Positions 27,746 through 37,212 of a DNA stretch of 64,000 nucleotides are shown piece after piece. Under the pieces are notes generated by a model that was given only the letters and a program-made list of their open reading frames with translations, ran no database searches and was not told the DNA's origin. Numbering within the stretch: position 1 is the first letter of the stretch; each line of letters starts with the position of its first letter. The translations under genes and the position numbers were made by a program. This stretch comes from Petasospora fabianii. Its lineage: Eukaryota; Ascomycota; Saccharomycetes; Phaffomycetales; Wickerhamomycetaceae. The stretch covers positions 2,108,001-2,172,000 of the forward strand of contig CP048715.1 in the NCBI GenBank assembly GCA_022641835.1, read 5' to 3'.

Positions 27746-28990
27746 ATGATGTTTCCAGGAGTTGAAGCCTTTCTTTTTGCAGGCCTCCTTCTCAGCGGTG
27801 CTCACGCCCAGACCTCAGACTGTAACCCGCTGAAGTCATCGAAGTGTCCTTCCGATCCAGCATTAGGTGCTACCTTTGCCGAGGACTTCAAGACTAACTC
27901 AACCCATTTCACTCCATACGCACACCCAGAGAGAATCAGCTACAGTGATGATGGTGTGGAAATCACATTAGCACAGAGATATGATAACCCGTCCTTGAAA
28001 TCCAACTTTTATATTATGTTCGGTCGTCTGGAAGTGCAGTTGAAGGCTGCACCGGGTCGAGGTGTTGTCTCATCGTTCTATTTACAAAGTGATGACTTGG
28101 ATGAGATCGACTTGGAGTGGATTGGATCGGACACTACTGAGGTTCAAAGTAATTACTTCTCAAAGGGAAATACGACGACATATACCAGAGGCGAATTTCA
28201 TGGTGTTGACAGGCCACAAGAGGTATTCCACAACTATACAATCGACTGGACTAAAGACAGCTTAACTTTTTATCTTGATGGAGATATTCTCAGAACTATA
28301 AACAGTGATGATCCACAAGGCTATCCACAGAGTCCAATGTTTGTTGTCACTGGTGTATGGGCTGGTGGTGACCCTGACAACGCTGCAGGAACTATCCAAT
28401 GGGCTGGTGGTGAAACTGACTATTCTGCCGCTCCGTACTCTATGTACATTAAAAGTATGATTGTTAGTGATTACTCCACTGGATCTGAGTATGTTTACAG
28501 TGACACTTCTGGAGACTGGTCTTCGATCACAGCTGTTGATGGTGAGATCAATGGAAGATATGATGAAGGTGTTGAGCAGTTCTCAATGTTGTCTTTGGGT
28601 AGTGAGGCTAGTTCATTCCAATCCTCATCTTCCTCCTACGATGCTCTCTCTAGTTCATACGCCAGACATAGCACTCACATATCCTCAAGTGCTATTTCTT
28701 CCTCAAGCCTACAGGCGAGAACAACCAGTTCCGATTCGAAGTCAACGCTGACTCTTACCAAGAGCAGTTCTGCATCCTCTTCATCCTTTACAAGCATTGT
28801 CGAAGATGATCCAAAAAATTCAACGACATCTGAGAGTGAAAAATCATCGACTCTTGATACAGGTGCTCTGGACAGCTCAAGTTCCGCCTCTGCCTTAAGA
28901 ACCTCAAAGGTTATGGGTCTTCCAGCTGTGGGTTTGAATGCTATTGCTGTTACTATCCTCTTGTCATTTTTGGGGCTGATAGCCCTCTGA
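27746..28990 (+). CDS. CRH1: CRH1/UTR2-type cell-wall transglycosylase (GH16)
   Basis: 414 residues. A signal peptide (1-21, ending 'LLLSGAHAQT') is followed by a GH16 domain (about 22-265). The catalytic core DEIDLE sits at 119-124, with E120 nucleophile, D122 helper and E124 acid/base. A Ser/Thr-rich stalk (about 280-380) and a hydrophobic tail (395-414, 'NAIAVTILLSFLGLIAL') form a GPI-anchor signal. Crh enzymes link chitin to beta-1,3- and beta-1,6-glucan in the wall, mainly at bud necks and scars. CRH1 lies in the same S. cerevisiae region (YGR189C) as UBR1, QCR9 and TIM13, which favours CRH1 over UTR2. Confidence 0.9.
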   Translation: MMFPGVEAFLFAGLLLSGAHAQTSDCNPLKSSKCPSDPALGATFAEDFKTNSTHFTPYAHPERISYSDDGVEITLAQRYDNPSLKSNFYIMFGRLEVQLKAAPGRGVVSSFYLQSDDLDEIDLEWIGSDTTEVQSNYFSKGNTTTYTRGEFHGVDRPQEVFHNYTIDWTKDSLTFYLDGDILRTINSDDPQGYPQSPMFVVTGVWAGGDPDNAAGTIQWAGGETDYSAAPYSMYIKSMIVSDYSTGSEYVYSDTSGDWSSITAVDGEINGRYDEGVEQFSMLSLGSEASSFQSSSSSYDALSSSYARHSTHISSSAISSSSLQARTTSSDSKSTLTLTKSSSASSSSFTSIVEDDPKNSTTSESEKSSTLDTGALDSSSSASALRTSKVMGLPAVGLNAIAVTILLSFLGLIAL

Positions 28991-29961
28991 TATGTTTTGG
29001 GGGTTGTACGATCTACTCGATAGCCTCACAAAAGTTCGCTTTTATAGCTTTTTTTACCAACAATACCACTACGCCTTTTTGATGATCTGATCAGTGTGTT
29101 GTAGACCGGTGCGCATGTTTGGCTGTGACAGACCTTGAACTTAAACAGAGCTAGTCTGAGCTGTCATCATCCAAATCTCCTTTTGGAACACTTTATGGTG
29201 GTAATCTATGGGAAATAAAAATTAAGATCAAAGTTATCGAAAAACTATGATTAGGAAGCCTTACTCGTGATGGGAATATTCACAGTAGCACTAACGTATC
29301 TGCTTTAAACAGTCCATGCTCTATTTATCATTGATTACAACTAAAACAGAATTACTGTTATTCTCGTAAATCAAAGAATGTTTCTTTATATTACAAGAGA
29401 TTAATTGGGTCCTTTTAAAAAAAGTTGAATGAATATTTCTTTGAAATGACTAGTAAATTCTGATAAATTACTTCGCAGAGAAATGAAAAGGTATCCAAAA
29501 AGACTTTTTTTGAGCTTCAAATGCGTTTAAACAAGCTGTATAAAGTTGCACAAAAATCTATAGACCTGGCTATTACTTTCAATAAGTTATTTTGGGCCAG
29601 AAACGTTGATTTTTTGGACACTGGGTTTTAAGAGATAGCCTTGGACGTAGGTGATTCATTGCTGTTTGTGAATCGAAACTCAGAGGGTCTAAAAGAAACT
29701 AGGTCATCTTTCCAAAATCAGAGGATCAAAAGAATTACATAAAGATATTATAGAAAGACTTCAGCGTGTGCTAGCCACTGATATTTTCATTAAGACACAA
29801 CTAAAATGAGCACCACTCATAATCATGCCTGGGGAACACCCGTACACCATCAGAACCATGATTTTTCAATACCGATGACGGCACTCATCATTCAAAGCTC
29901 ATCATTTGCAATCTTTCTATCTTGTCTATCACCCCATTTACCTTTACACATATTTTCCAAA
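28991..29961. other. A+T-rich gene-free island before TIM13
   Basis: 971 bp without a convincing gene. From about 29190 to 29790 the sequence is roughly 70% A+T by eye, clearly richer than the flanks, with many A and T runs and no open frame above about 30 codons. It could contain a replication origin or be merely promoter and terminator sequence. An ATG at 29806 is in frame with TIM13 and would add 52 unconserved residues; I take it as leader. Confidence 0.5.
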
Positions 29962-30322
29962 ATGGCTTTCGGTGGTCTTTTCGGCGGTTCTTCCTCTTCC
30001 ACTCCAGTCACATCCACCACGGTTGGCTCTTCATCGCAGGTGAAAGATCAATTAAAAGCTCAGATTGGTCAGGAACTCGCTGTTGCTAATGCTACTGAGT
30101 TGGTTAACAAGATGACTGAGAACTGTTTTGAGTTGTGTCAGAAGGCTCCATATGGTACCTCCGATGATGTAAGTGATTTTGTGGAATGATTTCGTAAAGA
30201 TAGTGAAGTGATTCTAACATTGGTAACAGGCTTGTACTGACAGATGTCTTGAGAAGTACATGAGATCTTGGAACACTATTTCCAAAACCTATATTGCTAG
30301 AATTCAGCAGGCTGGAAAGTAA
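29962..30322 (+). CDS. TIM13: TIM13, small Tim chaperone of the mitochondrial intermembrane space (one intron)
   Basis: Spliced gene: exon 1 at 29962-30168, intron 30169-30229, exon 2 at 30230-30322, giving 99 residues. The twin CX3C motif is split by the intron: 'CFELC' at 55-59 in exon 1 and 'CTDRC' at 71-75 in exon 2, 11 residues apart as the family requires. '[20 protein letters not shown]' and '[17 protein letters not shown]' are diagnostic for Tim13. It forms a hexamer with Tim8 and escorts hydrophobic precursors to the TIM22 complex. Start chosen at the family N-terminus (MAFGGLFGG). Without splicing the frame stops within the intron. Confidence 0.95.
30169..30229 (+). other. TIM13: TIM13 intron (61 nt)
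   Basis: Donor GTAAGT after GAT-GAT, branch point TTCTAAC at 30213-30219, acceptor ACAG. Phase 0. Its length is not a multiple of three and it contains a stop in the exon 1 frame, so retention truncates the protein before the second CX3C. Confidence 0.93.
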
Positions 30323-30465
30323 GACGCTTCTTTTCGATCCTGAGATGCTGGTATAGATGCGAAAGAGAAGAAACAAGCTTGTACATTATATTGGATATTT
30401 GGCATTGATTCACTTGTTCATAACTATCGTAGCTGTTCCTGTAGAGTATATTATCCGGGACTCTG

Positions 30466-31059
30466 TCATGTCTTTTGAGAATCAAGATCAGCGAGCGTGT
30501 ACTTTTTGCGACGCTGTGGGGGCACGTATGTCTTCTTTGACTTCTGGTTCGGTATGGAGTCAGGGCTCGATGATTCTTGGTGCTTAGCAACACTCTTCTT
30601 ATCGGTATCACCCTTCTGATCCCCTTCGATGCTTAATTCTGCCAGGGAGTTTGATATATCAGTATCGTCAGACTGCTGTGTAGCCACTGAGTGCCGGTGG
30701 TTTGGTTGGATGTGCAATGGCCCCGATGAGGAATCAGATCTCCTCGTACCCTTTGCGTCCTCACTGGCCACCCCTTTCAAGAAATTATTTAGCCCACTGA
30801 ACCTTGACGGTCTCTGTGGATCGCGGGAAGCGTTCTGGATAGCTTTACCATCTTGGTAAATTTGACTTGTTGACCTCAAACGTTCCTCACGGGCCTCTCG
30901 CACGTTGTAGCGTTTGACATCTTCCTGAGGAGTGAAACCGGGACGCACCTTAACTATTTTGCGCACTGACCCGTCCGCACGTACCGAACCACCGACAACT
31001 CTGTTGCCCTCGGCATCTAAATGTACTCCTGCGGTGGATTTGCCCTCCTCAGAGACCAT
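30466..31059 (-). CDS. PYM1: PYM homologue (Mago-Y14-binding, EJC disassembly factor)
   Basis: 197 residues. The N-terminus contains 'RADGSVRKIVKVRPGF' and 'TPQEDVKRYNVREAREER', closely matching the WIBG/PYM Mago-binding domain (human PDGTWRKQRRVKEGY, PQEEVPVY). The rest is low complexity with a basic C-terminal motif 'KKTYVPPQRRKKY'. PYM binds Mago-Y14 and the 40S ribosome and strips exon-junction complexes from translated mRNA in animals. S. cerevisiae lacks Mago and Y14, so the role here depends on whether this yeast keeps an EJC core. Divergent from BUD2. Function beyond the domain match is inference. Confidence 0.75.
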   Translation of the reverse strand: MVSEEGKSTAGVHLDAEGNRVVGGSVRADGSVRKIVKVRPGFTPQEDVKRYNVREAREERLRSTSQIYQDGKAIQNASRDPQRPSRFSGLNNFLKGVASEDAKGTRRSDSSSGPLHIQPNHRHSVATQQSDDTDISNSLAELSIEGDQKGDTDKKSVAKHQESSSPDSIPNQKSKKTYVPPQRRKKYTLADLDSQKT

Positions 31060-31597
31060 GATTGCGTTGTTGTCGAGTTTTGTAGTTGGTGGTGGCTGTT
31101 TGGCGGAGGTGCTCGAGCTTTGTTAGTACGCGATGCTGGCTGAGTTGATGACGAAGCGACGAAAATAGCCGGCCAAATCGGGCTTCTCAAGATAGTGGGA
31201 ACCTACGGCTGATACCTTCACGAGTGGTGTAATATAGTAGAGTGGACCCTTTTAAATGGATATATTATAGTTACGGCCTATGGTCCTTCCCAAGAAATAG
31301 GAGAAATGACTCAAGTTTGCCGTTATTGAGCATCTAGTCGACCCACTGAACTTGTCCAACCGCGACTAAAAACCAACCAAGTCTCAAAGGGCCCAGAGTT
31401 CGCATCTTGGAAACGCGCTTCTACACCCACCGCATTGTCTTGTCAACGACATACGGTTCCAGTCACTCGCTCACACCTATTCAATCGCTCTTTCTTCACT
31501 CAGTAGAACAGTGATCGCTCTATAGAGCCCAAAAAACACACACGTACAGCTCGTTTCGCCCTCTGACTGCACACTTGTTTTCATCACGAAGAGCGAG
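31060..31597. other. Divergent intergenic region PYM/BUD2
   Basis: 538 bp with both promoters. The 120 bp before BUD2 are C-rich and A/C-rich leader sequence. A purine/A+T stretch near 31235-31275 could hold a TATA-like element (TATATTATAG). No gene seen. Confidence 0.4.
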
Positions 31598-34573
31598 ATG
31601 CCATCACCCACTATCACTGCGTCCTCACTCGCAGCGCATATCACACACTCCAAGGGTCAATTCGCAGAGGTCATCGAGTACAGTCTCGAAGGCCAGCAGT
31701 TCTTCTCCACACGTATATCTATTGATGCCAAGGGTGCTCTGCGATCCGCAGGGTCTCCCGGCACTCAGGACGAGACATCTACCATTGTGATACGTCGTCT
31801 GCACTCGTGTCTCGTACAGCTCCAGGACGCGTCCCTTATCGTCACTCCATACAGCGAGCAGGACCCACAGGTATGGCTTAGACCAGGTGATAAGGATGTG
31901 CTCTCCAAGCTCATTGCTACACTGATCTTTTGGCAAAATTTGCGACCACGTGGAATCCTCCACAAACAACTAGACATACCATTCGATGCAGAGGGAACAA
32001 ACGAAGCCAACTTACTCGTTGCAAGTTGTAAGATTTATGGTCCACTCCCGAAGAACGTCAAGAATATAGTGCCAGTTCAAGGTCCAATTGTGCCATTGTA
32101 CACCGATGCTAACGGCCCTATCGAACAATGGTTCACTGCTATGGCAGTCCTCAAGTCCAATGGTGTATTAGAGCTTATCAACGAGTCAGATGGTAAGGTA
32201 TTATACTCAATCGATATCAAGCTCTTAAAAAGATCAGAGGTTCGTGAAGTCCATCATTCGATCTTTGAATCCTCTAATTATCTCTTCGTTGGTGCCATTG
32301 AGGAAATGAGACTTGAAAGTCTGACAAAGTGTCAATACACTGATGGATCCATATTACCGCAAATATCGAAGCAATTACCTAAGGTGACGAGGATCATTAT
32401 GGAGTTCCCGTACAGAATTGATGTTGAAGACTGGCTGGTTGCTCTCAAGTCCTTCACAGTAAGACAGTATGTTGGTTTAAGCAAGTCCAATCTGTTTAGA
32501 GTCTCGAGAAGGCTCAAATTTGATATCTTGGAGGCTGGCCTATCAGAAGAACGTCTCGATGCAGATGGTAAACCCGTCAAACTATATGCCGAGATCCAAA
32601 TGTGGGGTGCCCCGTGGTACAGAACTGCCATTGTTGACAGTTCAAGAAATCCGTTCTTCAGAGAAGAGTTTGAGTTGGACCTCCCACTCAATACCAAGTC
32701 ATTCACTGTCGCACTGAAGCAGGCAAGTGCCCACAATTACCAACAGTCAGATATTGTGATAGGTTCCGCTGTCTTGAGCTATGAAGAGTTCCACAAGGAC
32801 CAATTACAGACGAGATTCCCGTTGTTACAGGGACAATACTCCCAGGTGGGTCAAATCTGTATTAGTATCAGGAACAAAACCAACTACATCCTTCCACCAG
32901 AGAGCTTCAACAACTTTGAGCAGATATTACTCAACTTGAACTTCAAGCAACTCTTGAATTACGTTGTATCTAAGCATCCTCAGTCAGATCTCGAAAGCAC
33001 AGCCGTAGTGCTACTAGACATATTCCAGTCTTTACAGAAGGAGAACGAGTTCTTCTCTGCTCTTATCAATGACGAGATCACCAAGATCATGGACGCCCCA
33101 GCAAAATCGGCCAACCTCTACAACTCTCTTTTCAGGGGCAACTCCCTCCTAACAAAGTCATTAGAGCTGTACAACCTCAGAGTCGGCCAAGAGTATCTGG
33201 AAAAAGTCATTGGAAACTTCATTACAGGTCTCATCTCCAGTCACAAACCCACAGAAATTGACCCTATGCGAATCAGAGAAGCAGATCCAGCCCTTAAGAA
33301 AAAGGCAGTCGACTCCAACTTCCAGAACCTTCTTCATTATGCTGAAGAGGTATGGAAACGAATCTATCAAACCTCCAACGACCTCCCGGATACAATCAAA
33401 CAACAGCTCACCATCCTTCGCAAACAGATCGAACTATATACCAATGATGAAACCATCACATTGAACTGTATCACAGGGTTCATCTTCCTTCGTTTCTTCT
33501 GTCCTGTCATCCTTAATCCAAAGCTTTTCTTCCTCACAAAGGAACATCAGACAGGTGATATCAGTCGTACGCTCACCCTGATATCCAAGATTTTGCTCAC
33601 TTTCTCTAATAGATCAATGTTTGGTGCAAAGGAGCCATATATGGAACGACTAAATGATGCATTCATCACGCCGAGAACGCCACAGTTGATGGACTACCTT
33701 GATAAGATCACGGGCAAGAAGTTGGATTTCACTGATAAAAGACTGAAACTGAGTTCATCATTGGAGAGAACAGATATCATCTTGACTTCGAAGGACTTGT
33801 TGAAGGAATTGCCCACCGTTCCGTTCTTAATTGATAAATATCTAAGATTGGATCAGCTGGCTGATTTGGTGACGAATGAAGTGATAAATCCAGATGTTAT
33901 TGATGACTTCGGTGAGGCTAGTGATGAGGAGGTTGATCCGGATAACAGCTCTACCAATTTGTACAAGATTGGATCGTTGGAGTTTGAGAAGTTGGTACTG
34001 GATAAGAAGGAAGGCGATGGTGAGAAGTTCGACTTTGAGTTTGGTTCTGAGAAATTCATAAAGACGTTATTAGACACTTCGGACAGTGATGGTGTCTACA
34101 GCTACATTAATGCCAACTCGTCATTAAAGGACATCATCATTGAATCTGACAGATTATCGAGCAAGAAGGCTCGCCTGGCTGCCAAATTATGCACTGGTGA
34201 GACTGCATCTGACATCATTGATATCAATAAGTTCAGTAAGTCCGTTCTATCCACGACGATTCTCGACCCGCAAAGACGCATAATGAAGGCACCAGCAAGG
34301 GTTCATTCCCTGAGATACTTAAATTCAGACTCTTCGCTCAACCTCAAATTCAGGTTCCGTTCATCATCAACAGCCAACTCATCGGCACCTTACTTTGATG
34401 ACGATGGGAGTTCGAGTGTCACTGGCTCACAAACCACGAGATCGCCGACGAAGAAGTTGAGTATGATGATTAAATCTGCTAGTATCTCGAGTTTCCAAAC
34501 TGCATTGAGTAATAATGAGGAGAAGAGAAAGACAAAACTGGGAAGATGGTTCAAGAAGAAGGGGACAGAGTGA
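31598..34573 (+). CDS. BUD2: BUD2, GTPase-activating protein for Rsr1/Bud1
   Basis: 991 residues, slightly shorter than S. cerevisiae Bud2 (1104). An N-terminal PH/C2-like region (about 1-430, including 'KLYAEIQMWGAPWYRTAIVD') leads into a RasGAP domain (about 445-700). The GAP core shows 'LFRGNSLLTKSLELYNL' with the probable arginine finger in the first block, and the FLRFFCPVILNP signature ('GFIFLRFFCPVILNPKLFFL'). The C-terminus is Ser-rich and ends in basic residues (KLGRWFKKKGTE). Bud2 turns over Rsr1-GTP at the presumptive bud site to set the division axis. Its target RSR1 lies 18 kb away at 52917-53636. Confidence 0.92.
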   Translation: MPSPTITASSLAAHITHSKGQFAEVIEYSLEGQQFFSTRISIDAKGALRSAGSPGTQDETSTIVIRRLHSCLVQLQDASLIVTPYSEQDPQVWLRPGDKDVLSKLIATLIFWQNLRPRGILHKQLDIPFDAEGTNEANLLVASCKIYGPLPKNVKNIVPVQGPIVPLYTDANGPIEQWFTAMAVLKSNGVLELINESDGKVLYSIDIKLLKRSEVREVHHSIFESSNYLFVGAIEEMRLESLTKCQYTDGSILPQISKQLPKVTRIIMEFPYRIDVEDWLVALKSFTVRQYVGLSKSNLFRVSRRLKFDILEAGLSEERLDADGKPVKLYAEIQMWGAPWYRTAIVDSSRNPFFREEFELDLPLNTKSFTVALKQASAHNYQQSDIVIGSAVLSYEEFHKDQLQTRFPLLQGQYSQVGQICISIRNKTNYILPPESFNNFEQILLNLNFKQLLNYVVSKHPQSDLESTAVVLLDIFQSLQKENEFFSALINDEITKIMDAPAKSANLYNSLFRGNSLLTKSLELYNLRVGQEYLEKVIGNFITGLISSHKPTEIDPMRIREADPALKKKAVDSNFQNLLHYAEEVWKRIYQTSNDLPDTIKQQLTILRKQIELYTNDETITLNCITGFIFLRFFCPVILNPKLFFLTKEHQTGDISRTLTLISKILLTFSNRSMFGAKEPYMERLNDAFITPRTPQLMDYLDKITGKKLDFTDKRLKLSSSLERTDIILTSKDLLKELPTVPFLIDKYLRLDQLADLVTNEVINPDVIDDFGEASDEEVDPDNSSTNLYKIGSLEFEKLVLDKKEGDGEKFDFEFGSEKFIKTLLDTSDSDGVYSYINANSSLKDIIIESDRLSSKKARLAAKLCTGETASDIIDINKFSKSVLSTTILDPQRRIMKAPARVHSLRYLNSDSSLNLKFRFRSSSTANSSAPYFDDDGSSSVTGSQTTRSPTKKLSMMIKSASISSFQTALSNNEEKRKTKLGRWFKKKGTE

Positions 34574-34692
34574 AGTAAGGTAACCTTTTATAAAATAATA
34601 ATGATGATGATTATGTCTAGTGTATTAAAGCACGATAACTACTGTGTAAGACTTAAAACCAGAAACATGTGTAATCATAGACTGAAAGGGGT

Positions 34693-36153
34693 TTAAATAC
34701 CATTATTGGCACAAGTGAAGACATCACCATAAAGACGAGCAGCATAGTTGAGTCTGATGGATTCAACGGCGGAGTAAGTACCTGGACCAATCAAATACAC
34801 ACCAATGGCAATGATAAACCAAGAGACCCAATATTGAAGCTTTTCCTTACCGGTCAGCAGGAAATATAACTCTTTGAAGGAGTTGTATTGACCTTTGTAT
34901 TTGGCTTGTTTGAGCCTCATGTATGCCACACCCCAGAAAACGTAGCCAAACCAGCAGGCAAAGAGTGAGGACATGAGGGAGAGCAAGTCGCCAAAGAATG
35001 GGATCACTTGGGCAATTATGAATGCAAGGATCCATGATGCAATAGTGATGAATATCCATATTCCCCAACCCTTTGTGGTGTGGGATCTTCTGTGAGCGGA
35101 TTTGGAGTCAAAGATCTTGAAGAAGATGAATTGACAAGTGATGTTACCAAAGAGAGAGCCAAGGATGATGATTGTTGGGATTGTGAAGGAGAAGGAGATG
35201 AATTTCCACTTACGTGAGAGGACACCAAAAGCTGGGGAGGCGATGTAGTTGTTACCAACCATAACGTAAATGACAGAACCTGCGATGCAGTAAAGGATGA
35301 TTTCAAAGGCACCAACTAGGTAAAGGGCCTTTCTGAAATCCTTTGGGTTTCTCATTTCTGCGATGAAGGATGGATAAGTAATTTGGCCAGCGAGTGTGAA
35401 TAAGATATTGAGCATAGCATTCATACCATCGACATAGGTTGTACCTTGAGCTGGCCAAAGGTTCCATTCAATTGGCACTGTTGGATCCCATTCATCTGGG
35501 TGTTCCTGAATACCGGCGAACACGATACAGAGCACCATGGCAATGAACATGGTGGCAGCAGCAAAAAGGGAGAGGTATGACATGTTGTGGAAGGTTCTAG
35601 GGAGGGCAAAGATGAAACAAACAAAAGTAGTGATGACGGAGAAGGCAATGGTACATGTACCGTGGTCAGAGAGTGTGTTGAGGTATTTGGCTCCAACAAG
35701 GACATGGAGAGCCTGAATCATGGAGTTGTTGAGAATGAAACAGACAGCAGTGGCCCAGTATGCCCATTTCTTACCCCAAAACAAGTGCTGACCAATGTCA
35801 CAGATGTTCTGCATCTTTGGATACTTGAGACAGTAGTCACCAATGATAGTACCTGTGTAGATGGTTGTGGCAGCGATACCGAGTGTTAAGATGAGACCTG
35901 GGATGAGACCAAGTACTGAGAATGACCATGGGAAAGACATTGCTGCAAGACAGATGTACTCTGTGGCCAAGAGCATGGATGTCTTCTGCCATGAACAGTT
36001 GCGATACTTAATTGCACTTCCTTCATCCTCTAAGATCTCCTTTTGCACTACAAGTTCCTCGTCAAGTGACTCTTGCTCTGCAATGGAGACGTCATGGCTG
36101 AATGACTCCAGGTCAATACCCGTGGCCGTTTTCTCGTCGTATTCTTTAGACAT
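34693..36153 (-). CDS. Amino-acid permease, AAAP family (Neurospora Mtr-like)
   Basis: 486 residues from ATG 36153 (MSKEYDEKTATG); the frame is open 18 more codons without an ATG. An acidic cytosolic N-terminus of about 70 residues precedes about 11 membrane spans. The start of the transporter domain, 'YRNCSWQKTSMLLATEYICL', and later 'LAGQITYPSFIAEMRNPKDF' are typical of fungal neutral amino-acid permeases of the amino acid/auxin permease family. Expected role is proton-coupled uptake of neutral or aromatic amino acids at the plasma membrane. S. cerevisiae AVT proteins are more distant. Substrate not determinable from sequence. Confidence 0.8.
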   Translation of the reverse strand: MSKEYDEKTATGIDLESFSHDVSIAEQESLDEELVVQKEILEDEGSAIKYRNCSWQKTSMLLATEYICLAAMSFPWSFSVLGLIPGLILTLGIAATTIYTGTIIGDYCLKYPKMQNICDIGQHLFWGKKWAYWATAVCFILNNSMIQALHVLVGAKYLNTLSDHGTCTIAFSVITTFVCFIFALPRTFHNMSYLSLFAAATMFIAMVLCIVFAGIQEHPDEWDPTVPIEWNLWPAQGTTYVDGMNAMLNILFTLAGQITYPSFIAEMRNPKDFRKALYLVGAFEIILYCIAGSVIYVMVGNNYIASPAFGVLSRKWKFISFSFTIPTIIILGSLFGNITCQFIFFKIFDSKSAHRRSHTTKGWGIWIFITIASWILAFIIAQVIPFFGDLLSLMSSLFACWFGYVFWGVAYMRLKQAKYKGQYNSFKELYFLLTGKEKLQYWVSWFIIAIGVYLIGPGTYSAVESIRLNYAARLYGDVFTCANNGI

Positions 36154-37212
36154 AGAGGATGATGGGGTACTGTATATACGAAGAGATGGCCCTCGGGACC
36201 GCCTCAATGTGGGGGAGCAATGCCGCTTCTTATATCGAGGGCATTGCAGCTACAGGGTCCAGAGAGCACTGATAGTAGCGCCGTAGATAGATGTATGGTT
36301 GGCGCGTGGTGTCGATCGTCCTATCGTAAGCCAAGAGTCACGACTGTTGAATGTCGGAGCGGAACGGCCGGCGCGCATGAGTCGAGATGCGTTATATGTA
36401 TGGAACTTGTACTCCCACGGCTAAGATAGGAAGGTGGAAGAAACGAAGATGAAGGTATGACTGTGTTATTTCCTACTACCTTGCACAAGTTTTTTGATTG
36501 AATACGAATTGATGGTGAGCGCACCTGCAAACCAAATGGTCTACAGTTGGTGATGCTTTTGATGCCCTGCCTTTTCTGCGGATCACACGGACCCCACCTG
36601 TCAAAGACAAGGAGAGACCTGTAAAGTAACAGAAACTGATAACAGGCAGCTGAATGCCCTCTGGAATCTCTACAGAGAGAATCACCTTACTTTGTTATCA
36701 TGTGTCACGGGCGCTTCCACCAGTTCTGTGCAACATTTCCGTCTGCACTCCGCCATCCCTCTCAATCCCGCGGAATTGGCTGCCTTATGTGTACGGCATG
36801 CACGAGTCAACTTCAATCAAAACACCAGCCGCAAAAAATTGTACCTTCCGTGGCTCTGATAACTGTAAACCTACATACTCGGCTCCCTTGATTGCATATG
36901 CAGAGATAAACTGGAAGCTGATCTCATCGCCTATGGCATTGCTACATGTAAAAGAAACATGACATAGCACGTGAATATACACGTGACTAGTAAACGCCCA
37001 TGTGAAGTCGCGAATTTTCTGATTTCCAACGTTGCGGCCGCTTGTTGACGTTGCGTTGCGCGGGCGAAAAAAACAAAACAGAAGATGCTGCTGGCCTTGA
37101 TGTGTTGGCAAATGCATTAGGAACTACCAATTCACCGAGATAAAATGGTTTCCGTACGTTTTCGACACTACTGCTCGGGCAGTTTCCAACTTCAGGACTC
37201 AGATAACTAACA
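36154..37212. other. Divergent intergenic region permease/SEC14
   Basis: 1059 bp between divergent genes. Short frames in it show no recognisable protein. It contains a cluster of three E-boxes near the SEC14 side (listed separately) and GC-rich sequence near 36300-36380 on the permease side. Confidence 0.45.
36968..37006. promoter_or_regulatory. Cluster of three E-boxes upstream of SEC14
   Basis: CACGTGAA at 36968-36975, GTCACGTG on the minus strand (CACGTG at 36980-36985) and CATGTGAA at 36999-37006 lie within 39 bp, about 210-245 bp before the SEC14 ATG. CAYGTGAA is the core of the Ino2/Ino4 UAS-INO, and RTCACRTG is the Cbf1 site. Sec14 is a phospholipid transfer protein, so bHLH control would make sense. 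Flanking A+T content argues against a point centromere. Confidence 0.5.

Noticed and set aside
36968-36985. RTCACRTG (CDEI) as part of a point centromere.
   Set aside because: The flanking 80-90 bp are not strongly A+T-rich and no CDEIII (TGTTT...TTTCCGAA) follows in either direction.
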